Assembly (NCBI GenBank): GCA_010645155.1
Contig: CM021320.1
Location: 4,955,453-5,019,452, forward strand
Source: Tigriopus japonicus
Lineage: Eukaryota; Arthropoda; Copepoda; Harpacticoida; Harpacticidae
DNA: 64,000 nucleotides
Reading direction: 5' to 3'
The translations under genes and the position numbers were made by a program. Shown piece after piece: positions 25,182-35,063 of this stretch (its first letter is position 1; each line of letters begins with the position of its first letter). The notes beneath the pieces are model-generated. The model was not told the DNA's origin, ran no database searches, and saw nothing but the letters and a program-made list of their open reading frames with translations.

Positions 25182-27296
25182 TTAGGTCCTTGGCCAAAAA
25201 GTTTATTACAACCCGCCTTTACTCATAGCAATTAAACTTCGCGTAAAAAGTGGCAACACTGCCAACTCGAAACCCATCACTACTTAGGGATGTGGCTTGA
25301 TGCTGATTTTCAATCTTTTAGCTGTTGATGCCAAGTCACAACACGGTCTTGCATTGAAATAAAATCAGAATGGAATCAAGCTCTTTTGCTGATATGGGCC
25401 TCTGAGCAAGGTCCTGAAGGTGATTGCCCCAGTGCTGTCTTATATTCCTTGGTTGAATGAATAAATAATTAAGAAGACAAAATGTTTTTTCTTAGACTCT
25501 CGTTTGAGAATAAAACTTAATTTGTGTATTTGGACGTATTTAAGATATAAAACCACATGAATAACATCCAGCTGTGGCATGAGAATGCGATCTCGTCATT
25601 ACTCAGCCACACTTGTCACAAACATTGAAAGGTTTACCAATCGCAGGCATGCCACTTTTCCCCATTAATAACTTTTTGCTTTGCCAATTCACTTGACTTC
25701 TTCATCCTGGCAATTCAAATGTTTAGCTTGTCCCAACCAAAGGTATTGTATCATTCCTTATTTGCAATGTGTTTCATGATTTTAAGATGTTTGTCACTTC
25801 GTTGTCCAAGTCTTCTTAACAAAAAGTATATTTGGCTCAGGATACCATAAATTTGTCAAAGCTATCATCAGACCACAAGAACGTGTATCCCTTTTGTACC
25901 TTAAGATACTTTCGAGTCACCAAGTCACGAATTCATATCCATCACCATGTTGTCAGTTGACTTGGCCTTTGCAACGTGAATTTTGATTTCACCTTTAAGC
26001 TTTTGTATCAATCAATTTGCATCATAAGTTCCTCAAAACCAGGTTTCTAAAAGATTGAAGTGCAGTAAGCTATTGCTGTTACATCAGGAAATATCCCTAA
26101 CAAAATATGGCATGGAAGACGATGCAAAAAAACATAGTTGAACCTACATTAGATTTTTTTTTTTTTGATTTCTGAAATTTTCGTTGTTTATTTCATATTT
26201 CAAATGCCTGTAGTATTATTACCACTGAAAGGAAAATAAAGAACAAAAATAGTGAACGCGACTGGTGAACCACATACAGCGCATGTACAGATGTTAGTTG
26301 GTAAATATAATATTTATTTCTACTAAATGTTAGAGAATGGTAACTATCGAAAACTTTTCCACAGATATGGCGTTTGTAGATTGCATTCAAAGATTAAGTG
26401 GCGCCTCCAGAACAATGAAGACATTGCAAGAATCAATTCGAGAAGTGACGGGGAAGGATGCCGGAACGTCGTCAAAAATTGAAAGAATTAGTCCGTTGAA
26501 ACAATCTGATTGAATTTTTGATTCCGCCAGTCAATGGCTGGCGAGATTCTTGAGTAAGGCAGCGAGGGGGTAGATTTGCGCCAGGAGATTTGCGGTGTCA
26601 TTGTTCAAGAAAAGGGATTTTCGAGGCATCGTTCAGATACTTCAGAAAACGGCGAAGAGGGCTTCCCATGTGGACTTTTTTTCGCATTTTCAATGTTTAC
26701 TTTCAACGGAACTTGATCCTCATCTCTGCAGAGAGGGTTGCCAGATTATGGAAGAGCAAAAGGACGGCAAAGTCATATTAAGACCTAAAAATCATGTTGC
26801 CAAATTTTTTACTTAAGAGACACTGGTAAATTTTGAATTGCTCTTCAAAGAGACATCCAACCACAGTTTTTAATGAAAATGTTAAGTTGTGTAAGCATTT
26901 GCATTTCTATGAATTCATACTGTTTTTTTTTTTACATTTGGTCTCTATGATTCAAATGTAGCAGCACTAATTGCATTACTTTTCTTGTTATAAGTCTTCC
27001 TTCTCTAAACAACCTCAAGCCATTTTAAAAAGCCAGATGATTTAAAAATGCCGTTTTTCCATTGGATATTGATTTGGTTTGGCACTAATTATGCTTTAAA
27101 TCCATCACTAATTATAAAACAATCAGGTTTATAAGATCAGCCTTGAGATTTTGTGCTATCACAGCCATATAAATTTTCAAGTGAAATTGGCGGCGCCGAA
27201 TCAACTGAAAATGAATCAAGCATGGTCGATGCTTTCCGAGGCTGCATTGCAGGAAGCATTGGCATCGATGCCATCAAGCCAGTCAGCTTGTTTTAC
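25182..27296. other. Intergenic region without recognised genes
   Basis: Apart from the GCCAACTCGAAACCCAT remnant at 25261-25277, I see neither genes nor clear element ends. Two overlapping short frames near 26590-26816 have no recognisable domain. Confidence 0.45.
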
Positions 27297-27303
27297 ATCA
27301 CTA

Positions 27304-27576
27304 CATAGATAAATTATATAGAGATATCTCAATTTTGACGTCGCCAAAACCGCCCTCTACGAGGGATTACCTAACAACATTGTTAAAAATGATGGTTTCA
27401 TAAGGAACGTCATAGAGTGCGTTACCTTGTTTGTAACGCAAATATCCTTTTTGAAGATTGATCCTCCAAGTCAATCCAGAAAATACAGCCTGAGTCATCT
27501 AGAGGACACGGATTAAACAACTGTCGCCGTCGTCTGCCTGCTTAGCTAGAACTGAGAAGTCTGGGGCTAGTTTGTG
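27304..27576 (+). mobile_element. 273-bp non-autonomous element, copy 1
   Basis: Begins CATAGATAAATTA and ends GCTAGTTTGTG, flanked by an exact 7-bp duplication ATCACTA (27297-27303 and 27577-27583). It is the most diverged of the four copies in the window yet keeps the same 273-bp length. Both ends begin with CA when read inward. The 7-8-bp duplications fit a P- or hAT-type MITE, but long inverted repeats are absent, so the class is open. Confidence 0.8.
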
Positions 27577-27991
27577 ATCACTATCACTACTATTTAGTAC
27601 TGATTAAATACGCTCATAGATCGTTCATTAATCACTAGATAACTTTTTACTTGCCCAATTTGCTTGATAAGAGACAAGGGTAGTTGGATTTTGTGCTTAT
27701 GAAAATGTCACTCTCACTGTTGTTCCGCGGACAGTCAGAGTGGCCAAACTTGCATTGGGAAGGTCGTAAATTTGGTATTGATGGGACGAGTCGGTATTTC
27801 CAATACATGAGACCAACTGATGCCGCTCCCAGTTAATACATCTCAGAAGCTGCCATCTAGTCGGTATCAATCAAGTTTTACAAACGAAATGACAGCTACA
27901 AAAGGTGGCCGCCACTCATTGAACCTATTCGTGTTAAACAATTTTGTTAAAGCGTGTAATCGAAATCCATCTCTCTTGAGGCATTTCTAAT

Positions 27992-28264
27992 CACAAACTA
28001 CCCCCAGACTTCTCAATTCTAGCTAAGCAGGCAGACCGCCGTGACAGTGCGGAGATCCGTGACCTCTAGATGACGTAGGCTGTATTTTCTGAATTGACTC
28101 TGAGAATCGAACTTCAAAAAGGATATTTGCGTTACAAACACGGTGGCGCACTCTATGACGTTCCTTATGAAACAATCATTTTTACCAATGTTGTTAGGTA
28201 ATCCCTCATAGAGGGCGGTTTTGTCGACGTCAAAATTGAGATATCTCTATTTTATTTATCTATG
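27992..28264 (-). mobile_element. 273-bp non-autonomous element, copy 2 (inverted)
   Basis: Same element as at 33235 and 57245 in opposite orientation, flanked by an exact 7-bp duplication TTCTAAT (27985-27991 and 28265-28271). Together with copy 1 it forms a large inverted repeat around a 415-bp spacer, but each copy has its own target duplication, so the pair arose from two separate insertions and is not one composite element. Confidence 0.82.
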
Positions 28265-28271
28265 TTCTAAT

Positions 28272-28365
28272 GAAGAGCGATAATGAGCACGAGAGTAAGT
28301 GCTTCCCCAGACGGCGCGAGTTCGAGTCCTGTTGGGGATAGAACGGACGTTGTCGGGAGAAATCC
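28272..28365 (+). mobile_element. Partial tRNA-derived SINE fused to the LINE that follows
   Basis: From about 28295 the sequence matches the SINE seen at 34.9 and 57.6 kb (minus strand there): AGTAAGTGCTTCCCCAGACGG, a B-box-like GAGTTCGAGTCC at 28319-28330, then TGTCGGGAGAAATCC. Similarity stops at about 28365, and the next bases are the middle of a LINE open frame. The SINE 3' tail is missing, so the junction is internal to both elements. Confidence 0.65.
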
Positions 28366-30985
28366 TTTTTTCCGGCTAGCATCGTAGAGTGGGAGGTTAG
28401 TCCGGATGGGTACATTCCCATTTCGAAAACGGCATCGCCGTCTTTCGAAAAATTAGAAGAGTTTGCGATCTTGCGTAATCTCTCTCAACACGTTGGTGTT
28501 GCAACCAGAGCAGAGAGTGTTTTGGACTTAGTTTTTTCCAATGACCCTGATCTGATCCAGTATGTCCATGTTGCCCCATGTAGCCTTTCAGATCATCACA
28601 TTCTTGAGATAGGGTCGACCATTACTCAAAAGCCGGCGAGCTCTAGAGTTAAACCTGCTCAAAAGGTGGGCGTGGCCAAGTTTAAGTTCAAAGATGAACA
28701 CTGGCCCCTTATTGTTGAAAGATTAGGCGAGTTGGACTTGATTTCCATTCTAAAGCAGGAACCATCAATAGATAAAGCTATAAATAAGCTAATTTCACTT
28801 TTTGACGAGGTTTGTTTGTCCAGTGGTATTCCAGAAATAGTGGCAAAAGGTAGGCCATTGTCTAGAATTCCAAAGGTTAGGAAGAAGTTGTTCAAACGGA
28901 GTTGTCAGCTTTCGAATAGACTTCGACGTACTTCAAATCCATTTGTTGTAGCCAGCCTCCAAAGCAAATTGGATGTGGTCCAATCAAAAATTAGGGCCTC
29001 CATTGATTCCGATCAGTTAGAGAAGGAAAGTAGAGTGATCCAGGAGGTTAAGACTAATCCAAAGGCGTTTTTCTCGTTTGCGAATACAAAGAGAAAAATG
29101 AAGCATCCTGTAGGACCTTTTGAGGTCGGCGGTAAAACCGTCAATGATAGTGAGGTTATGGCCAGTATGCTTGGAGATCAGTTCTCAAGTGTATTTTCAA
29201 TTCCAAAAAGGGTAGTCAGAGTAGGCCATGACTGTAGCAATGTTTTTGATGAGACTGGCATTGATAGTCAGGATAATCGATTGGAGGATCTGGTAGTCAC
29301 AGATCAAGATGCTTTTGAGGCCATCAAGAGCTTAAAGCTCTCGAGTTCTCCTGGACCTGATGGTGTGACATCTCAGTTTCTGATGAAATGTTCACAGATT
29401 CTTGCCCCTGTTTTCTCCTATTTGATGCGTTGCATTTTAGATCAGGGCAAGTTTCCCTCCTCTCTAAAAGTAGCTCTATCGTTCCAATTTTTAAGGGCGG
29501 AGATAAGTCACTCCCTAGTAATTATAGGCCCATTTCTCTGACCTCCAGCGTTGCAAAGGTTTTTGAGAAGATTATGAAGTCCAAGCTTGTAGATTATTTG
29601 GAAGTCCATGATTTAATTCCTTCTGGACAGCATGGGTTTCGAGCTCATTTTAGTACAGTAACCCAATTGGTTGATCATATTGAGCAAATCATTGAAGGGC
29701 TCGAAAGTCATGAGTCAGTTGATGTAGTCTATCTTGACTTTGCCAAGGCCTTCGATAAGGTAGATCATGGTCTTTTGCTCGATCAACTCAAAGAGTTAGG
29801 GGTCCAGGGTAAGGTCCTGACTTGGATTGATAGTTTTATAAGCGAAAGGAAGCAAATAGTTAAAGTCGAAGGATCTTTTAGTGGCATGTATGATGTCAAG
29901 TCAGGTGTTCCGCAAGGTTCAATTTTAGGTCCGCTCTTGTTTATTCTCTTTATTGCTCCTCTCCAGAATTTTAGAACAAAAGCCAGTATTTCTTCATATG
30001 CTGATGACACAAAATTAGTTTGTGGAAGGAATGGGCAGGACTCGAAATGTTTAGTTGAGGACTTGGAGAAGATCTACTCTTGGGTTGGCGAGAGTAACAT
30101 GGCATTGAACGGGATGAAGTTCCGCACAATGACGTATGGGGCGTCAAAATTAGATGTTCCACTCAAAGACAATGGAGGTTGTGATATTGAGCAGGTATCG
30201 TCCATGAGAGATTTGGGAGTTGTCGTCCAAGATGATGTAAAGTTTGATGAGCATATCCAGTTGAAAGTGGGGAAGGCATTTCAAACGTGCGGCTGGATCT
30301 ATCGCACTTTCAAGTCCAGAGATAGTATTACGATGCTAACTCTGTACAAGTCGATTGTCCAGCCGCATCTTGAATATGCCTCACCCATTTGGGCTCCAAT
30401 GAGTTCAGCAGGTTTGCAAAAGGTCGAGCAGGTCCAAAGATGTTTTACTAGGAACATCACAGGAATGAGAGAGCTCTCATATTGGGAGAGGCTCCAGAAG
30501 TTAGGGTTGTACAGTACTCAGAGAAGGTGTGAAAGGTATCTGATACTGTATGTTGTCAAGAGCATTCATGGGCTCTGTCCTAACCCAGGATTTCAGATCA
30601 GTTGTAGTGATCGTAGAGGTTTTACGTGCGGTCTGAGAGCACCTCCAAATCCTAAGGAATCAAGGCTAATTCGAACAATGAAGTCCTCCTTTCTTCTTTA
30701 TCGGGCTCCTTCATTGTTCAATTTGTTGCCTATTTGCCTTCGTAGGGAATATGTAGGAGCTGATCCTCTAACAGCATTTAAGGCAGGATTGGACAAATTC
30801 TTAAATACTATTCCTGACCAACCCACTATACAAGGGTTGTATAGATCTGCCAACAGTAACTCATTGGTAGATCAAATTTCATATAAACATTAATTATAGA
30901 AACTATAATAATGATTAACTCTCTTTACAGGCAATCCCATTCCTTGTAGCGGTATTGAAAAATCCGCCCCCCCCCCACAAAAATC
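28366..30985 (+). mobile_element. Non-LTR retrotransposon (CR1/Jockey-like LINE family 1), 5'-truncated with one frameshift
   Basis: The left part (28366 to about 29475) encodes the end of the endonuclease domain (VLDLVFSN, LSDHHILE) and the linker into reverse transcriptase (SSSPGPDGVTS). A one-base deletion near 29470-29480 shifts the frame. From there to the TAA at 30891-30893 the second frame carries the palm motifs: YLDFAKAFDKVDH, GVPQGSILGPLLF and the catalytic YADD at 29998-30009, then the thumb/connection region. The 3' untranslated region ends in a tail shared with the SINE (CATTCCTTGTAGCGGT...AAAAATCCGC) and a C/A-rich run near 30985. The missing 5' part and the frameshift make this copy inactive. 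Clade assignment is by motif appearance only. Confidence 0.9.
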
Positions 30986-31619
30986 TTGTGTTACAACGTA
31001 TCTTTTTTATCTCAGTTTCGACAGGTTAAGCCGGCAATTTGGAGGATGTTACATAAGTTTTTTGTGTTAATGTTCACGTCACACTTTCAGTGTTCTTTCA
31101 AGTATCTTACTTCAAAACTCTGAAGCCAACATGTTATGCCAAGTTGGAGAATAGACGCTACTTTGAAATTCATAGTTACAGTTTAAAACAACGGAAAAAT
31201 AAAAGCTAGATATATTGTGCTTTCGAATTCAAACCAATCAAACACCATAGAAAAAAGCAAAACCCAATTTGAGCAAAATTGGCAACACTTCGCACTTTTC
31301 TCTTGGTCTCAAGTCGGAATCAAGACCAGCGAGACTTTCATTGTATTGGTTTGGTCTCATTCTGTGTGAGACATTGCTGGTATCAGCCCCATCAGTAAAA
31401 TTTGGTCACTTTAGGTGGGCTTCTGAAAGGTTCATTTCTTGATTTTGCTCAAAGATAAAAAAACACCAAAGCGGATTGGCATATTCTTACAAATTCATTC
31501 CATTCAAAATGTTTTCAAGAACGTTCTTTCCTATTCTAATCAAATCCAAGTCCACCTGGTTACACTTTTTAAATGTTCCAGCACATTCGTCTGCTCAACA
31601 GTTAATGATCAGTGACACA
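30986..31619. other. Intergenic region without recognised genes
   Basis: No gene or complete repeat is recognised between the LINE and the long-TIR element. Confidence 0.4.
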
Positions 31620-31629
31620 TTTCTAAGAG

Positions 31630-32743
31630 TATGAACGTTACATGGATTGAAAATCCACGTACATAGGAGCCGACGCACAAAAACAAACCCAAGTGAAGGG
31701 CAAAGTCAATCAGGGTTGCTAAAATATGCTACACACATGGCAGTTAGTAGAAACACATTTTTCTTTCAGAAATCATATTGCGATAATATTTTTGTTTTAT
31801 TCATTCAATAATTACGCAAGTTCTCTCCATGATCTTCATTGTAGGTAGATTAAGACTAAACCTATTTCAACGCCTAAACAATGCTTGAACTTGGCAACAT
31901 TATGTATCTGCAAATGGTAAATGAGCTATGATGTTATGGGGAGCTTTTTACCTGGTATGGTAGTCTTGCCAGTTTGGAAGTGTGTTAGAGGTGCCAAATA
32001 GGATGATGTGCCCCTCTTTTTAGGGGATTTTACTATCCCAAAATGGTTGTGAGAATAGAAGCCTATGTCAAGTATTGACCACAAGGCCAATAAAATATCT
32101 CTGTGGGTTTGTGATTTATTATACATTCAGCAAAAAATTTGTTCAAATATGGTTTCATTTACTATTGCCATAATATAATTTTTTTGGGGGAGGGGGGGAG
32201 GCGGATATTTAAATACTGCTACAAGGAATGGGATTCCCTGTAAAGAGAGTTAATCATTAATATAATTTCTACAATTAATGTTTATATGATATTTGGTCTA
32301 CCAACGAGTTACTCTTGGCAGATCTATACAATCCTTGTATGGTGAGTTGGTCAGGAAAAGTGTTTAAAAATTTGTCCACAATCCTGCCTTATATGCAAAG
32401 AATCTGGAAGAAATATCAAGGCATGTTTAAAGTTGTTTGCTAAAAACTTTATTTGTTTTGTAAGGCAAATTCATTACTCAAGTCATTAGAATTTCAGAGA
32501 CTTGAAATAGGATATCAAAAACCTCCATAAAACATTACATTTTAGGAGATAATATCACCCTTGGCAAATCAAATTTTGAAACATGTACATACATACTAAA
32601 CAATAATTTATAGAAAATTGTGCCAATAGTAATGGCGTGTCTAGCATCTTTTGGCAACCCTGATTGACTTTGCCTTCCACTTGGATTTGTTTATGTACGG
32701 CAGCTTCTATGTACGTGGATTTTCAATCCATGTAACGTTCATA
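31630..32743. mobile_element. Long-TIR non-autonomous DNA transposon with 10-bp target duplication (Mutator-like)
   Basis: Starts TATGAACGTTACATGG and ends with the exact inverse. The imperfect terminal inverted repeats run about 105-110 bp (31630 to about 31738 and about 32635 to 32743). An exact 10-bp duplication TTTCTAAGAG flanks it (31620-31629 and 32744-32753). Long TIRs with 9-11-bp duplications are characteristic of Mutator-like elements. There is no transposase frame; the interior contains a later LINE fragment at 32181-32396. Confidence 0.8.
32181..32396 (-). mobile_element. LINE family 1 fragment, 3' end only
   Basis: On the minus strand this matches the last codons and the 3' untranslated region of the LINE at 30.78-30.98 kb, including CAGGGAATCCCATTCCTTGTAGC and a run of C at the 3' extremity. 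Severely 5'-truncated, and inserted inside the long-TIR element, so it is younger than that element. Confidence 0.85.
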
Positions 32744-32753
32744 TTTCTAAGAG

Positions 32754-33227
32754 AACATTTTCTTTAGTATTAAATAAAGATCCTCAAGACAAAGATACGT
32801 CAACTAGGTCAAGTTGTTGAGCTTTTTTTAAGCCTCAAATGTTTGCCATTGATGACGCCACCATCATAAACCCAGTAAGTTCACGATAAGACGAAATTTG
32901 GTTTTCCAATCAGTTTAGGTAATACATGCCAATAACAATCAATTCAGTTATTATATTGCATAATGAGCAGTGCTGGAGCTATTGCTTCAATATTTTTTTT
33001 TGATCAATGGCTCCAATTGGTTGCATTTTTTTCTCTTACGCTTTTTGGTTTGTTAGGCTTTTTTTAAGCTTCACGTTAAAGCCACTTGTCGTTAGGGTCA
33101 AGTTAGCGTATCTTTGTCATGAGGATCTTTAGTATTTAATAGAATTCAATGGAGACGCTCCAGTACGGATCAGGATATCGGAAGTGCTGGATCCCGGACG
33201 AAGTCTTGTTATGACTCGTCTTGGTCA
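32754..33227. other. Spacer without recognised features
   Basis: AT-rich; no gene or element ends identified. Confidence 0.4.
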
Positions 33228-33234
33228 CTCAAGG

Positions 33235-33507
33235 CATAGATAAATAAAATAGAGATATCTCAATTTTGACGTCGACAAAACCGCCCTCTATGAGGGATTA
33301 CCTAACAACATTGGTAAAAATGATGGTTTCATAAGGAATGTCATAGAGTGCGCCACCGTGTTTGTAACGCAAATATCCTTTTTGAAGTTCGATTCTCAGA
33401 GTCAATTCAGAAAATACAGCCTGCGTCATCTAGAGGTCACGGATCTCCGCACTGTCACGGCGGTCTGCCTGCTTAGCTAGAATTGAGAAGTCTGGGGGTA
33501 GTTTGTG
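33235..33507 (+). mobile_element. 273-bp non-autonomous element, copy 3
   Basis: Reading base by base, it appears identical over its full length to copy 4 at 57245-57517. Flanked by an exact 7-bp duplication CTCAAGG (33228-33234 and 33508-33514). Internal CCCTCTATGAGGG could form a small hairpin. The identity with copy 4 suggests recent activity. Confidence 0.88.
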
Positions 33508-33672
33508 CTCAAGGTTATGATTGAGGGGGCTCAAAAAAGTGTTCAATTCAGTAAATTGTATGCATTGCCTGGAACTTTTGTTATAATATTTCAACATTAA
33601 AACTAATCATTGATCACTTACAAACCTACAGAAAAGAGAAAGGGAACTCCTTAGACTACGGATTTTTGATTA

Positions 33673-33955
33673 GCTGAGTTTATATACCCTGTGACAACTT
33701 GAGTTGTGCCAGAAATTTTTCGCTCCCACACGCCATTGACTTCAATTGCAAACTCGAAAGTACATAAGTTGGGACAAGAAATCCTGTGGCAAAACTTATG
33801 AAAGAGTTTTGCGACGGGGTTTACAAACTTAGCTTTCTTTGAACGATTTCTTGTGGCAACTTACGTACTTTCGTGTTTGCAAATGAAACCAACGGCGTGT
33901 AGTAACGTAAAATTTCTGTAACAACTCAAGTTGTCACAGGGTATATAAACTCAGC
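33673..33955. mobile_element. Foldback MITE flanked by TA
   Basis: The two halves are inverted repeats of about 110 bp: GCTGAGTTTATATACCCTG at the left is inverted exactly at the right, with growing mismatch inward. TA dinucleotides flank both ends (33671-33672, 33956-33957), fitting a Tc1/mariner-type target duplication. No coding capacity. A TA duplication is weak evidence on its own. Confidence 0.7.
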
Positions 33956-33957
33956 TA

Positions 33958-34890
33958 ATATGTATATATGTTACAAGTTTTTTTGCAAGAACTTTGCAAA
34001 GTACTAAAGTTTTTTTAGTGATATGATTTGTGCAAAGTAAAACTGCGTTGTTTAGGAAGCCAAAATTTAAAGCAAAGACAAACCTGAGACTACAACCTTT
34101 CGCCCAGAATTGTGACAAAAAATTGGCCAAACTTGACATTTTTATTTGGCAAAGTCACATTTTTAGGCCTGCAAAAATATCAACTCCTTGGCAACTTTCA
34201 TCGAACAAAAAATATTGCAACTTTAGGATCTCTAGCTGATAATTTTGTGGCTTTTTCGCTTAACCACCTAACTGATTTTCCCCATACTCCACCCAATTCG
34301 GTTAGAGAATTTTCAAAGAGTTTTAAGCAGCTACACAAGCAGTGAAGCAGATAATCCACGAAAAAATCAGCTTTTATCTCAGAGTGCTCCTTTCATGTTG
34401 TGTATGCAGAAGAATTAAGATAGAAATATCATTCCTAATGTAATCACTGGACCTTAGAATAGGCTTTTAAGCTTAATGACTGTTCTTTTAACATTCGCTG
34501 AATCCAAGGGAATCTACATGAATCTAAACTGCCGCCAAATTGGTTTCTCAGGCACATCTCTAATGATTTTTGTCATTATAAGTATTAAAGGTTGCGAAAA
34601 CGGAATAAGATAATGACTTTTCAGTTTTTTTCCAAAGTTGTCAAAATGTTTCTGAAAATTATTGATTTTAAGCAAAAATCAGATTTCGTTGTTTGAAAAT
34701 GGATGAGTGTAGTCGGACGAATTCAATCGGGGATTTGAGGGCTAAACTGGCTAGGGATGGATTGGAACTAGGCTTTAGTGTTTCATAGTTTCAGTTTGCT
34801 CCTGAGGGAAGGTTTTGGTTCGATTGATTGTCAAACGAATCATACGAATTAGACTCGAGATTTTTATTTTATTTATTTATATTTTATTTT
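33958..34890. other. Spacer without recognised genes
   Basis: Two overlapping short frames at 34030-34345 have no recognisable domain. The end is T/A-rich and merges with the A-rich 3' tail of the adjacent SINE. Confidence 0.4.
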
Positions 34891-35063
34891 TTTGCGGATT
34901 TTTTACTACCGCTACAAGGAATGCGATTCCCTGTAAATTGAAGGATTTCTCCCGACAGCTTCAATTCGACCCTCAACAGGATTCGAACCTACGCCGTCTG
35001 GGGAAGCACTTACACTCGGCTCTTAAAGGAACGCATTAGTACACGCGGCCACTCTGGCTTCCT
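34891..35063 (-). mobile_element. tRNA-derived SINE, copy A
   Basis: Read on the minus strand it begins GGAAGCCAGAGTGGCC, which contains an A-box-like AGAGTGGCC. A B-box GGTTCGAATCC follows at 34979-34989, both internal RNA polymerase III promoter elements. After the tRNA-like head comes a short body (TGTCGGGAGAAATCC), then a 3' tail ACAGGGAATCGCATTCCTTG ... AAAAAATCCGC shared with LINE family 1, and an A-rich end. The element would be transcribed by Pol III and mobilised in trans by the LINE. Confidence 0.85.

Noticed and set aside
27304..28264. One 961-bp transposon with 273-bp terminal inverted repeats
   Set aside because: Each 273-bp arm has its own exact 7-bp target duplication and the same unit occurs alone at 33235 and 57245.
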